Below, piece by piece: positions 17,365 through 26,561 of a stretch of 48,137 bases of DNA. A program made the position numbers and the translations under genes. Below the pieces are notes generated by a model that was not told the DNA's origin, did not search any database, and saw nothing but the letters and a program-made list of their open reading frames with translations. This DNA is from an uncultured Bacteroidales bacterium (GTDB lineage: Bacteria; Bacteroidota; Bacteroidia; Bacteroidales; CAIXZF01): positions 1 through 48,137 of the forward strand of contig CAIXZF010000057.1 in the NCBI GenBank assembly GCA_903923925.1, read 5' to 3'. The stretch's first letter is position 1. Each line of letters opens with the position of its first letter.

Positions 17365-18030
17365 TTAAGCTCTTTCACCGAATATCGCCGACCCAACCCT
17401 AACAATTGTTGAACCTGCTTCCACTGCAATTGGAAAATCATCAGACATTCCAATAGAAATTTCCTTAAAGTTCAGGGCTTCAGTAAAATACTTACTTTTT
17501 AAACGTTTAAAAATTTCCGCCAGTTGATCGAATTCTGCTCTAACCTGATCAAGATCATCTGTATAGGTTGCCATCCCCATAACACCATCAATTCTCACGT
17601 TTTTTAAAGTCGAAAACTCTGCCGAGTCTAGTAGGGCAGAAGCCTCTTCTTCCGATAATCCAAACTTTGAAGTTTCACTTGCAATAAAGAACTGTAATAA
17701 GCAAGGGATCAACCTGTTAATCTTATTTGCTTCTGTATTAATTTCGATTAGTAATTTCAGGCTGTCAACACTTTGTATGAGACTTACAAAGGGTGAAATG
17801 TTCTTAATTTTATTTGATTGCAAATGCCCGATAAAATGCCATTCGATATCAGCAGGCAGCAAAGGATATTTTATACTCATCTCCTGCGCTTTGTTCTCTC
17901 CAAATACCTTCTGGCCACATGAGTAAGCTGCAAAAATCTTTTCAACTGACTGATACTTAGATACAGCCACTAATTTAACATGCTCCGGAAGTTGCTTCCG
18001 TATTTCCTTTATGTTTTCTTCAATACTCAT
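17365..18030 (-). CDS. yggS: YggS/PLPBP family pyridoxal-phosphate homeostasis protein
   Basis: The protein has 221 residues from the ATG at 18030 (MSIEENIKEIRKQLPE), the usual family start; an in-frame ATG five codons upstream also exists. LVAVSKYQS holds the lysine that forms the Schiff base with PLP. FGENKAQEM, WHFIGHLQSNKIK, MGMATYTDD, SIGMSDDFPIAVEAGST and VRVGSAIFGERA complete the fold-type III barrel signature. It binds PLP without known catalysis and buffers vitamin B6 and amino-acid pools in the cytoplasm. Length is normal. The broken yjdF relic follows directly on the same strand. Confidence 0.93.
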   Translation of the reverse strand: MSIEENIKEIRKQLPEHVKLVAVSKYQSVEKIFAAYSCGQKVFGENKAQEMSIKYPLLPADIEWHFIGHLQSNKIKNISPFVSLIQSVDSLKLLIEINTEANKINRLIPCLLQFFIASETSKFGLSEEEASALLDSAEFSTLKNVRIDGVMGMATYTDDLDQVRAEFDQLAEIFKRLKSKYFTEALNFKEISIGMSDDFPIAVEAGSTIVRVGSAIFGERA

Positions 18031-18112
18031 ATTACAAAATTGCATATTTTTTTCATTTCCTGGAAACGAAATTAGGAAATGTTTATAGGTTCAGTCACTC
18101 ATCTGAAAATCT

Positions 18113-18120
18113 TATCTTTG
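18113..18120 (+). promoter_or_regulatory. Bacteroidota-type -7 box before the sulfatase gene
   Basis: TATCTTTG matches TAnnTTTG and ends 14 bases before the ATG at 18135, which helps to fix that start. The divergent yggS gene starts about 100 bases to the left. Confidence 0.55.
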
Positions 18121-18134
18121 CCAAAAGTATTTAC

Positions 18135-19994
18135 ATGTACCGCCAATACCGATCGGTTCTCAGTCAGTTTGTTTTCTGGTTGCTTTTCTTTGCCTTCGAA
18201 AGAATGGTGTTTATTGTATATTACTTTAAACATATCTTGGCTGAAAAAGCTCCGTTTTCTGAGGTAATAAGTCTTTTCTATCATGCCATTCATCTTGATA
18301 CTGCAACTTCCTGCTACATATTGTTAATACCCTTCATCTTCTTATTTTCCAATAGTTTTATTCAGAAAAAATGGATTGATTATGGTAATCTTTCTTATAC
18401 TTTCCTCATAATACTGTTGTATACCCTGATTAATACAGGGGAGATTGGTGTTTACTCTGAATGGAAAACAAAACTCGACTATAAAGCTCTGGCATATCTC
18501 AGGCATCCCCAGGAAGTTGCCGATACTGCATCGACTTTTGTGACAATTCTGCTGGTAATTATACTTGCATTGCAGACAGGGATTTCCTTCTATGCCTACA
18601 AACGTTGGTTTTATCCCATGTTTAAGCCATTTAAAACAGCAATGCTCTGGAAACTGGTGTTCTTTGTTATATTTCCGCCATTATTGTTTCTTGGATTACG
18701 TGGCGGGGTTCAGCAGATTCCAATAAACCAGGCGGAAAGCTACTATTCTAAACATAATATTCTGAATTTAATAGCTGTTAACTCTGGTTTTAATCTGTAT
18801 AAAAGCTACCTCGAGAACAAGGATTTTATGAAAGAAAATCCTTTCGGCTTTTTTTCCTTAGCACAAGCCAAGGCAACAGTGAATCAACTCCATGATGTTG
18901 AAAAGGATACAACAATAAGTATTCTGAAAATTCCTCATCCAAACATTGTGCTGATTCTGCTGGAGAGCTGGTCGGGCGACTTGATAGAATCGCTTGGTGG
19001 GGAGCCAGGCATTACTCCACAATTCAGGGAACTTGAAAAGCAAGGACTTCTCTTTACAAATCTGTATTCAAGCGGCAATCGCTCGCAACAGGCAATGGCG
19101 GCTGTTTTTGGAGGTTTTCCTTCAATTCCGGTTACTGCTATAACGCATAACAGCAATAAGTTCATTAAATTACCCAGCCTTAGTAAGGAATTAAACAAGG
19201 CAGGTTACAATACTTCTTACTATTTCGGAGGCCAGCTTATTTATGGTGAACTCAGAGCATATATCATGTTTAATGAGTTTAAACGTATTATCGAAGGAAA
19301 AGATTTTGATCCATCAATTCCTCAGGGTAAACTCGGTGTTCATGATCAATATTTATTTGCACGACAGCTTAACGATCTTAAAAATGAAAAGGAGCCTTTC
19401 TTTTCAGCAGAATTTACGCTTAGCTCGCATTCACCATACGACCAGCCTATGGATAAGGTTTTAACCTGGGGTGGTGACGAAAATCAGTTTATTAACTCTG
19501 CTTATTATACTGATAAGTGTCTTGGTGATTACTTCAGAGAGGCCAGGAAACAAAAGTGGTATAAAAATACTTTGTTTATCCTGGTTGCTGATCACAGCCA
19601 TAATTCATACCGTAATTGGGGCGTAAATACTCCACCTTACCGTAAAATTCCACTCATGTTTTATGGAGATGCACTAAAAGATGAGTTTAAAGGCAAACAG
19701 ATTAAAAGAATCTCATCCCAAACCGATCTTGCCTGCACTTTGCTTAAACAACTAAACCTGGATGCATCTTCGTTTACCTGGAGTAAAAACCTTTTTAATC
19801 CTTATACTCCGGAGTTTGCATATTTCGAAATCAATGTCGGCTGTGGCTGGATAAGGCCAGACGGACAATTTGTTTACCAGAATACAACAAAAAGCTTTGA
19901 TCAGAATACATTCCCGCCTGGATTGAAGGAAACCAGGACTAAAGAAGGAAAATCATACCTGCAGGTTCTTTTCCAGCAGTTCATGGACTATTAA
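18135..19994 (+). CDS. LtaS/MdoB-like membrane sulfatase-fold transferase
   Basis: The protein has 619 residues. About five membrane helices fill the first 210 residues, followed by an extracytoplasmic alkaline-phosphatase/sulfatase-fold domain. That domain opens with PNIVLILLESWSGD (first metal site) and has the nucleophile region SSGNRSQQAMAAVFGGFPS. FSAEFTLSSHSPYD and LVADHSHNSY supply further metal ligands. This is the layout of lipoteichoic-acid synthase and phosphoglycerol transferases, and in Gram-negative bacteria relatives modify periplasmic glucans or envelope lipids. The nucleophile position is a serine rather than the more common threonine. Substrate unknown. The start is supported by the promoter box 14 bases upstream. 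Confidence 0.88.
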   Translation: MYRQYRSVLSQFVFWLLFFAFERMVFIVYYFKHILAEKAPFSEVISLFYHAIHLDTATSCYILLIPFIFLFSNSFIQKKWIDYGNLSYTFLIILLYTLINTGEIGVYSEWKTKLDYKALAYLRHPQEVADTASTFVTILLVIILALQTGISFYAYKRWFYPMFKPFKTAMLWKLVFFVIFPPLLFLGLRGGVQQIPINQAESYYSKHNILNLIAVNSGFNLYKSYLENKDFMKENPFGFFSLAQAKATVNQLHDVEKDTTISILKIPHPNIVLILLESWSGDLIESLGGEPGITPQFRELEKQGLLFTNLYSSGNRSQQAMAAVFGGFPSIPVTAITHNSNKFIKLPSLSKELNKAGYNTSYYFGGQLIYGELRAYIMFNEFKRIIEGKDFDPSIPQGKLGVHDQYLFARQLNDLKNEKEPFFSAEFTLSSHSPYDQPMDKVLTWGGDENQFINSAYYTDKCLGDYFREARKQKWYKNTLFILVADHSHNSYRNWGVNTPPYRKIPLMFYGDALKDEFKGKQIKRISSQTDLACTLLKQLNLDASSFTWSKNLFNPYTPEFAYFEINVGCGWIRPDGQFVYQNTTKSFDQNTFPPGLKETRTKEGKSYLQVLFQQFMDY

Positions 19995-20019
19995 TTAATT
20001 GAAAATCAATGTATTTATA

Positions 20020-20712
20020 ATGTTTGAATCAAAACGAACAAAACTCTTTACCATTCTTGCTGCTTTTCTTGTAGCGGATGCTGTTATTGCAGAAATGATA
20101 GGAGGTAAACTTATTCAGATCGGGCCTTTTACCATGAGTATGGGGATTCTTCCATGGCCATTGGTTTTCCTTGTTACAGATGTAATCAATGAATACTACG
20201 GAAAAAAAGGAGTCCGTCGCATTTCATTTTTGGCAGCTGGAATGGTAATCTATTCCTTTTTTATTCTGCTGATAAGCATGTCGGTTAAGGCTTCCTCAAT
20301 TTCTCCGGTTAACGATCAACAATATTCCGCCGTTTTCGGACAGTCGATGTGGATAATTGTAGGTAGTATAGTTGCCTTCCTCGCGTCTCAATTAGTTGAC
20401 GTAGTGGTTTTCTGGTATATCCGTAGCCGCACCGGCAACAAGTTAATCTGGCTTCGAGCCACTGGCTCAACAGTAGTTTCTCAACTTATCGATACCTTTA
20501 TTGTTGCGGGAATAGCATTCTGGTTACCAGGAAAGGTAAGTTTCATGAACTATATCAATATGGCTTCAACAGGGTATATCGCTAAACTAATTATTGCAAT
20601 TCTTGTCACACCTTTGATTTATTTGGGTCACAGCATGATACATAAGTACCTTGGTGACTCAGAAAGCCTCACTATTATTAAAGAAACTGCTGAGAAAGAG
20701 CTGGAAGGTTAA
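20020..20712 (+). CDS. yhhQ: Queuosine precursor transporter (YhhQ/DUF165 family)
   Basis: The 230-residue membrane protein has about six helices. It carries the family marks FLVTDVINEYYGKKGVRR, the duplicated SQLVDVVVF and SQLIDTFIVAG, and NYINMASTGYIAKLI. The family imports queuosine precursors (preQ0/preQ1) used for tRNA wobble modification. The frame is open back to a TTG at 19999, but the ATG at 20020 (MFESKRTKLF) gives the normal family N-terminus. It starts 25 bases after the sulfatase stop and may share its transcript. Confidence 0.92.
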   Translation: MFESKRTKLFTILAAFLVADAVIAEMIGGKLIQIGPFTMSMGILPWPLVFLVTDVINEYYGKKGVRRISFLAAGMVIYSFFILLISMSVKASSISPVNDQQYSAVFGQSMWIIVGSIVAFLASQLVDVVVFWYIRSRTGNKLIWLRATGSTVVSQLIDTFIVAGIAFWLPGKVSFMNYINMASTGYIAKLIIAILVTPLIYLGHSMIHKYLGDSESLTIIKETAEKELEG

Positions 20713-20757
20713 TATCTCTGTTTTTTATCATACTTTTAGTAGTCCAATTTAACTTTT

Positions 20758-23262
20758 ATGAAAAAATCAGTTTTTGCAGGTTTTTCTCTGGGAATTCTGG
20801 CTTTTGGCCTGCTTTTTAACTCTGACCAGAAATCTCCGGGAAAAGAAATCCTCGAAAATGATAGGCAGCTTCCACCAGGAGATTGGTTTTTTGCACAAAG
20901 AGCATTCCCTTTCACTCAAATTAATTATGCAGCATGGAATGCCTCTCTTAAAGTTGGGAATCAACTCAGAACAAAGCAGGCTAAAAATGGCTTAAGTCTG
21001 GTATGGCAATCTAAAGGACCAGAAAATATCGGAGGCAGAATTACTGATGTTGAAGTCCATCCTTCCAATCCTCAGATAATATACGCCGGAGCCGCCTCCG
21101 GAGGCATCTTCAAATCTATTAATAATGGACAGTCCTGGCAGCCTGTTTTTGATAATGAACTAAGCTTATCTATTGGTGACATTGCAATTGCACCTTCAAA
21201 TCCGGATATTCTCTATGTTGGTACCGGGGAAGCGAATGGCGGTGGTGGTTCAGTTACCTATGACGGTGTTGGCATTTACAATTCCCAGAACGCAGGTGCT
21301 TCCTGGAACTATATTGGCTTACCTGAATCTGGTAGCTTTGGCAGGATAGCGGTTGACCCTCAAAATCCTGATATTGTTTATGCAGCAGCAATGGGGCGAT
21401 TATTTTCGAATAATCCGGAGAGGGGTGTGTATAAAAGTTCTGATGGAGGTCAGAACTGGCTGAAAGTACTGTTTGTAAATGATTCTGCCGGTGCTATTGA
21501 TGTGGTAATTGACCCTTTACATCCTGATACTGTTTATGCAGCAATCTGGCAAAGGACCAGGCGCCCCGGTATTCGAATATATGGCGGAGCAGCTTGTGGA
21601 ATTTACCGATCAGTGGATGGGGGACAAAACTGGACCCACTTAACCAATGGATTGTCTCAGGGCCCGGATCAAGGACGGATCGGTATTAGCCTCTGTTCCT
21701 CACAGCCAAACGTATTGTATGCAATTTATGCCGATGCCATAGGATATTTCAGTAGTGTATTCAAAAGTACGGATAACGGAAATTCCTGGGTTCAAACGAA
21801 TGATGCTGCCCTGGCGAATGCATATACTTCCTATGGTTGGTGGTTTGGTCGCATTCAGGCCGATCCGGTGGATCCTCAAATTGCCTATGTTATCGGATTT
21901 GACATTTACAAAACAGTAAACGGTGGAAATTCATGGACCAATATCTCGAATAATGTTCATGTAGATCAACATTGCATTTACATAAATCCTCAAGACCATA
22001 ATTCATTAATAATTGGCAATGATGGCGGCGTATATACATCTGTTAATCAAGGTAATACATGGTATCACTTAAATAATATTCCAATCACGCAATTTTACTG
22101 TTGCGAAACCGACAACCTGCATCCTGAACGTCTTTATGGTGGCTCTCAAGACAACAGCACTGTTCGCACATTATCAGGTTCTTCAAACGGCTGGACAGAA
22201 ATATATGGAGGAGATGGCTTCAGAGTTCTGGTTGATCCGACAGATAATAATTTTGTGTATGCAGAATCTCAATATGGCGGTATTTCCAGATCGCAGGATG
22301 GAGGTTACAATTGGTTAGACGCCACAGCAGGACTTTCTTTCTCCGACAGGTATAACTGGAATACGCCCTATATTTTTGATCCTTCCAATCCAGCAATTCT
22401 TTATCTTGGTTCTAACAACTTATACAAGTCGGTTAACCATGGCGAAACCTGGAATGCAATAAGTACTGATTTATCGAATGGTCTTTCAGGTAATGGAGTT
22501 GTGTATGGTACTATAACCACAATTTCTGTTTCACCGGTAAATCATGATGTGATTTATGCTGGTACAGACGACGGAAACGTTTGGGTTTCTCAAAATGGAG
22601 GACTTCAATGGATAAAGATAAGCACCTCTTTACCATTACGTTACATTACCTCTGTTGCTTGCGACCCTTTTGATCAGGCAAAAGTGTATGTGACTCTTTC
22701 CGGGTTCAGGTATGATGACTACCTTTCACACATCTTTATGTCCCTGGATTTTGGACAAAACTGGCAGAGTATTGCAGGAAATCTTCCGGATGTACCTGTA
22801 AATGAAATCCTTCCGCATCCCCAACTTGCAGATTGTTACTTTGCTGCCACTGATATCGGCGTTTTTGTTAGCATTGATGCAGGAAACAATTGGGAACTTC
22901 TGGGAACTGGACTTCCTAATGTGCCTGTAACAGATATCAGATATCATCAGGGAACGCATACTCTGATTGCTGCAACTTACGGAAGATCAATGTTTACCTT
23001 AAATGTTGAAAGCATAAATGGTTTAGAAAATATATCTTCAGCTGCAAGCTTAAATGCTTATTATTTCAACTTTACTCAAAGCATTATAATTGAAGGACTT
23101 ACAAACAAATTCGTTGATTATTCCGTTTACAGTATTGACGGAAAATTTATTTCTCAGGGTAAAATCAACAGAAGCCAAAACACTGTTTCACTTAATAATT
23201 TTAATACCGGAGTGTATATTCTTTCATCCGGTGATTGCTTAAAGAAAATTCTAAAATACTAA
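20758..23262 (+). CDS. Secreted BNR/sortilin-like beta-propeller protein with T9SS sorting domain
   Basis: The 834-residue protein has an N-terminal signal peptide (MKKSVFAGFSLGILAFGLLF). Many BNR/Asp-box repeats of the SxDGGxNW type follow (for example SINNGQSW, SSDGGQNW, SVDGGQNW, SQDGGYNW), forming one or two VPS10/sortilin-like propellers over about residues 75-740. The last 80 residues (SVYSIDGKFISQGKI, then FNTGVYILS and a lysine-rich end) form a type A T9SS C-terminal domain. This routes the protein through the outer membrane to the cell surface or medium. Related propellers bind or cleave glycans, or serve as adhesins; nothing here fixes an enzymatic role. The NPP-type phosphodiesterase gene starts 8 bases after its stop, so the two are probably one operon. 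Confidence 0.88.
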   Translation: MKKSVFAGFSLGILAFGLLFNSDQKSPGKEILENDRQLPPGDWFFAQRAFPFTQINYAAWNASLKVGNQLRTKQAKNGLSLVWQSKGPENIGGRITDVEVHPSNPQIIYAGAASGGIFKSINNGQSWQPVFDNELSLSIGDIAIAPSNPDILYVGTGEANGGGGSVTYDGVGIYNSQNAGASWNYIGLPESGSFGRIAVDPQNPDIVYAAAMGRLFSNNPERGVYKSSDGGQNWLKVLFVNDSAGAIDVVIDPLHPDTVYAAIWQRTRRPGIRIYGGAACGIYRSVDGGQNWTHLTNGLSQGPDQGRIGISLCSSQPNVLYAIYADAIGYFSSVFKSTDNGNSWVQTNDAALANAYTSYGWWFGRIQADPVDPQIAYVIGFDIYKTVNGGNSWTNISNNVHVDQHCIYINPQDHNSLIIGNDGGVYTSVNQGNTWYHLNNIPITQFYCCETDNLHPERLYGGSQDNSTVRTLSGSSNGWTEIYGGDGFRVLVDPTDNNFVYAESQYGGISRSQDGGYNWLDATAGLSFSDRYNWNTPYIFDPSNPAILYLGSNNLYKSVNHGETWNAISTDLSNGLSGNGVVYGTITTISVSPVNHDVIYAGTDDGNVWVSQNGGLQWIKISTSLPLRYITSVACDPFDQAKVYVTLSGFRYDDYLSHIFMSLDFGQNWQSIAGNLPDVPVNEILPHPQLADCYFAATDIGVFVSIDAGNNWELLGTGLPNVPVTDIRYHQGTHTLIAATYGRSMFTLNVESINGLENISSAASLNAYYFNFTQSIIIEGLTNKFVDYSVYSIDGKFISQGKINRSQNTVSLNNFNTGVYILSSGDCLKKILKY

Positions 23263-23270
23263 TTATCAGC

Positions 23271-24488
23271 ATGAAAATACCAATTATCCTAGTTCAACTT
23301 TTTCTACTGCTATCAGCTTCACTTTATTCACAATCCAGTAAGACTAAAGTTGATCAACCCTATGTTGTGGTCGTTTCTCTTGATGGTTTCCGTTGGGATT
23401 ACATAGAAAAGTTTAACGCAGCCGGTCTGAAGAGTTTTGGAGAAAATGGAGTTCGGGCAAAATTTATGATTCCTTCATTTCCTACTGTTACATTTCCTAA
23501 TCATTACACTCTAGCTACTGGTCTTTACCCTGATAATCATGGTCTTGTGCACAATTCATTTTATGACGATGTGCTTAAGCGGGAATATTCAATTTCAAAC
23601 CGAAAAGAAGTTGAAGAATCTGCTTATTATGGTGGTGAACCAATTTGGGTAACAGCTAAAAAACAAGGAATCAGGTCGGCTTGTTACTTTTGGGTAGGTT
23701 CAGAATCGGAAATTGAAGGAGAGAGACCCGATATCTGGAAACGCTACGATCATAATTTCCCTTTCGGACAAAGAGTCGATTCTGTGGTATCCTGGTTATC
23801 ATTACCTGATTCCATAAGACCTCATCTTGTAATGTGTTATTTCCATGAACCCGACCAAACCAGCCATAAATTTGGCCCTTTAAGTGATGAAAATAAAAAT
23901 GCTGTTCTCTCCCTTGATTCTTTAATGCTGGTATTAAAGCAGAAGTTAGATAAGCTTCCAATTGGCAGGTTCATCAATTTAATTATATTGTCGGATCATG
24001 GAATGGCTGAAGTTTCTGTTGAAAGGTCCATCAATCTTGATGATTACCTGAAAAAGGAGTGGATCAACCATAAAGAAGGTTCAAACCCGGTTATCGACCT
24101 AAAGGTTAAACCGCAATACCTTGATTCAGCAATTCTTGTTTTAAAGAACGTTCCTCACATTAAAGCCTGGAAAAATACCGAACTCCCTGAACGTTTGCAT
24201 TATGGAAGCAATCCTCGAATTGGGAACCTAATAGTAATTGCCGACAGCAGCTGGAGTATTTCGTCAACAGAATACAAAATAAAAAACAAAGGTGCTCATG
24301 GCTATGATAACACCAACAGCGATATGTTCGCAATTTTTCTTGCTGATGGCCCTGCCTTCAAAAAACATTACAAGCAGCCACCTTTCCGGAATGTTGACAT
24401 TTATGGCTTAGTAGCAAAAATTTTGAACCTTAAGCCTGCGAAAACCGATGGAAACCTTAAAGAAGTTTCAGGAATGTTATTGAACTGA
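23271..24488 (+). CDS. Ectonucleotide pyrophosphatase/phosphodiesterase (NPP) family protein
   Basis: The protein has 405 residues from ATG 23271, the start that gives a clean signal peptide (MKIPIILVQLFLLLSASLYS); the frame is open further upstream into the preceding gene. Alkaline-phosphatase superfamily motifs are complete: VVSLDGFRWDY (metal), nucleophile Thr74 in VTFPNHYTLATGLYPDNHG, FHEPDQTSHKFGP, ILSDHGMAEV and GAHGYDN. NPP enzymes hydrolyse phosphodiester or pyrophosphate bonds of nucleotides or lipids in the periplasm. It lies 8 bases after the BNR gene. The mobile-element zone begins right after its stop codon. Confidence 0.9.
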   Translation: MKIPIILVQLFLLLSASLYSQSSKTKVDQPYVVVVSLDGFRWDYIEKFNAAGLKSFGENGVRAKFMIPSFPTVTFPNHYTLATGLYPDNHGLVHNSFYDDVLKREYSISNRKEVEESAYYGGEPIWVTAKKQGIRSACYFWVGSESEIEGERPDIWKRYDHNFPFGQRVDSVVSWLSLPDSIRPHLVMCYFHEPDQTSHKFGPLSDENKNAVLSLDSLMLVLKQKLDKLPIGRFINLIILSDHGMAEVSVERSINLDDYLKKEWINHKEGSNPVIDLKVKPQYLDSAILVLKNVPHIKAWKNTELPERLHYGSNPRIGNLIVIADSSWSISSTEYKIKNKGAHGYDNTNSDMFAIFLADGPAFKKHYKQPPFRNVDIYGLVAKILNLKPAKTDGNLKEVSGMLLN

Positions 24489-24694
24489 TATAGTCGGTCG
24501 GCAAGATTACACCTATTGTCGAGTATTGCAAGAACCTGTATCTGGTCTTTATTGACTCAGTAAAATACAGACAACACTCTACTCAAAACTGCTCTTCGTA
24601 TTTTTATCTTAATTGTTTGAGTGTATAAATAGGGAAATTGAGAAACCATTTCCTCGAATGACTGAATGGCAATAAAGAAAGAAGCTATCTCTTT
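24482..24694 (-). pseudogene. Relic of a RelE/ParE-type toxin
   Basis: Read leftward, one frame gives SQFPYLYTQTIKIKIRRAVL then SRVLSVFY, a TGA stop, and VNKDQIQVLAILDNRCNLAD then RLYQ. This is the C-terminal half of a Bacteroidota RelE/ParE toxin (pattern FPYLYxxxxxxIRRAxLxRFPYSVFYWVxxDxIxVLAILH). The stop stands where a Trp (TGG) is usual, and part of the FPY element is lost. The N-terminal half is absent. Its left end runs a few bases into the end of the phosphodiesterase gene. It is a decayed gene, not expressed as a functional toxin. Confidence 0.7.
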
Positions 24695-24834
24695 TTATGA
24701 AAAATTCTGAGCCACGGAAATTCGCATTCCATCGAGTAATGAAATCCAAATTAACATCAGAGATTTGATTTATCCATGCTATTATATCTAATTTTTTCTG
24801 GTTTAATTCTGCTGATGATATAATGAATAATTGA
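24695..24834 (-). pseudogene. Relic of the antitoxin paired with the RelE/ParE relic
   Basis: One frame encodes SAELNQKKLDIIAWINQISD then VN, which resembles the N-terminus of a short antitoxin family common beside RelE/ParE toxins in Bacteroidota. The continuation SLLDGMRISVAQNFS lies in the next frame and ends at TAA 24697-24695. A frameshift and a deletion have therefore fused its middle to the toxin remnant. The match is from memory of the family pattern. Confidence 0.5.
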
Positions 24835-24901
24835 ATCCCAAGTTTACAAATTTTACATCTTGAATTCAATGACCTACATTACCGTTTATTAAATTTTCCT
24901 C

Positions 24902-24917
24902 GTTACTGTTCAGGTGT
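24902..24917 (+). repeat. Left terminal inverted repeat of the IS66 element
   Basis: GTTACTGTTCAGGTGT matches the reverse complement of the right end except at one base. Its last base is the first base of the transposase stop codon (minus strand, 24917-24919), so the gene runs right up to the element's end. Confidence 0.85.
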
Positions 24918-26317
24918 CAGGAGCACAAATTAACAGGATTGCCATCCACTGCTAATTGTAAGGAAGCGAAAACGCTATAACCTTGTTTCCTGAGGGTTGA
25001 TATATAAGAGCGGATTCTGCAAAATATCACGGCACCTTTTTTTGTACGAAAGCATCCAGATATTTTCTGTTTCAATTTGACCATTCTAAGATCTCTCTCG
25101 GCCATGTTATTATCAAATGGGACAATCGGGTTTGTAAAGAATTTGAGAACCTGATCTTTCCTGTTTTCAAATGTTTCCAGCAGGTTTAATGACTCTGATT
25201 TCTTTTTCCTGCCTTTTTTTCTCACAGGATCTTCCGGAACAACTGGCTCATTGACAAAACCACTTGCAACAATGCAATCATATTCCGAGAGGATTTCATC
25301 TTTTAATTTTTTGGTCAGCTTTAGCGTCTCTTTGTATTTCTTGGCTTTTAGGAGCAGTTCGATCATTGGAGAAGCCCAGGCAATGCCATTCTCTGCGAGT
25401 CCTTTGAGATCCCTTAGCAAATGGGCATTACATAAACTGTGTTCACAGGGATACTGATCATAGCTTTTGTAGCGATCGTGAACACTAACTCCTGCATAAT
25501 CCGGAAGGATTCCAATATCATCAATTGCCAAGGTGCCACGCTTATCATGAATAGCATAATGGGTAAACCGATCATTAGAGGTATTATGGATCCATTTAAG
25601 TTTCGACTCACATCTTATCCCAGTCTCATCACTGTGATTGAGTGGGCTTGATTTAAGGGCATCCTTGAGTTGTTTTTCTGTATATTCCAGGTTTACAAAA
25701 CACTTTTCATTGGCTTTAAGTAATGTTCCATCTGCAATATTGATATCAAAGCAATCATGATAGAACTCCTGAAGACGGTCATAAGGAAGATGTGCGTAGT
25801 TATTCATGTAAACAGTCAAAGCCTTTATCTTGCTGCCATATTTTACTGGTGAACTATCCATTTCCCTTCCACAGTAAACCTGCCCACACTCGCATTGTCT
25901 GAACTCAATCTGATGTTCGGTAACTTCTTTCAACTTCACAGGGAGATCAATTACTTGCCTGCGTTCAACTCTTAGTATTGGTTGCTTGGATAAATCCCGA
26001 CCGCATTCACATATACCTTCAACGGGATGAAATAGTATTACATCAGGAGTTTCATCCATAGTTAAAGTCGTTCCGGAATGTCCTGGTTGTGCTCCTTGTT
26101 TATTATTACTCTTCTCCCGGTTATTTTGAATTGGTTTACGAAATACATCTGTAGACGATGGCTTGTGACTATTGGTGCTGTTCTTATTGAGTTGATTTTC
26201 TAGCTCAATAATACGGCTTTGTAATTTGTCAATCACTTGCTGCAATTCAACAACCTGGTTCTGAAGCTTATTCCAGTCTTCTTCTTTTACAAGTATATAA
26301 CCTTTAGGTATTTTCAT
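24917..26317 (-). CDS. tnpC: IS66 family transposase
   Basis: The 466-residue protein has an N-terminal leucine-rich coiled coil (about 15-45) and a proline-rich linker (KPSSTDVFRKP, GAQPGHSG). A zinc-finger-like region has CECG near residue 102 and CECGQVYC near 138. The DDE catalytic core shows HSDETGIR, VHDRYKSY and DNNMAERDLR, and the C-terminus GCFRTKKGAVIFCRIRSYIS is typical. The ATG at 26317 is preferred over a TTG one codon upstream. The frame is intact, so the element may still move, although the missing target duplication suggests a later rearrangement. Confidence 0.93.
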   Translation of the reverse strand: MKIPKGYILVKEEDWNKLQNQVVELQQVIDKLQSRIIELENQLNKNSTNSHKPSSTDVFRKPIQNNREKSNNKQGAQPGHSGTTLTMDETPDVILFHPVEGICECGRDLSKQPILRVERRQVIDLPVKLKEVTEHQIEFRQCECGQVYCGREMDSSPVKYGSKIKALTVYMNNYAHLPYDRLQEFYHDCFDINIADGTLLKANEKCFVNLEYTEKQLKDALKSSPLNHSDETGIRCESKLKWIHNTSNDRFTHYAIHDKRGTLAIDDIGILPDYAGVSVHDRYKSYDQYPCEHSLCNAHLLRDLKGLAENGIAWASPMIELLLKAKKYKETLKLTKKLKDEILSEYDCIVASGFVNEPVVPEDPVRKKGRKKKSESLNLLETFENRKDQVLKFFTNPIVPFDNNMAERDLRMVKLKQKISGCFRTKKGAVIFCRIRSYISTLRKQGYSVFASLQLAVDGNPVNLCS

Positions 26318-26423
26318 CAATGCAAGTATCGGGAATATTTACCCCCTTTGTCAAGTAATGTTACGAGCACTCAATCCATATGCTTTCCTTTCTTTACCTT
26401 TGGTCGGTTAATATGTTTATATC

Positions 26424-26439
26424 ACCCCTGAACAGTAAC
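26424..26439 (-). repeat. Right terminal inverted repeat of the IS66 element
   Basis: On the minus strand it reads GTTACTGTTCAGGGGT, differing from the left end at one position. The transposase ATG lies about 107 bases inside. Confidence 0.85.
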
Positions 26440-26561
26440 AATAAATCTATGTACACTTCTGCTACCGCCAAGTGCTAAATATGACCCAGCAGAAAAAGCT
26501 ACATAGACTCAGAAAAGAAAAACGACTATCAATGCATGGACAGAATAACAACAATCTAAAT

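Larger units (their letters stand above)
24902..26439 (-). mobile_element. IS66-family insertion sequence, single-gene (ISBst12-like) type
   Basis: The element is 1538 bp. Its ends are near-perfect inverted repeats beginning GTTACTGTTCAGG (left 24902-24917; right, on the minus strand, 26439-26424; 15 of 16 identical). One gene, an IS66 transposase, fills it, and the small accessory genes tnpA and tnpB of classical IS66 are missing, as in the ISBst12 group. The 8 bases outside the two ends (TTTTCCTC and AATAAATC) do not match, so the expected 8-bp target duplication is absent. It sits between the toxin-antitoxin relic and the NERD-helicase gene. Confidence 0.85.

Noticed and set aside
26472-26561. 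Longer N-terminus for the NERD-helicase (starts at 26472 or 26481)
   Set aside because: The extra 30 residues are basic and low in family character, and the recognisable domain begins just after MLEVRK at 26562. An earlier start cannot be fully excluded.
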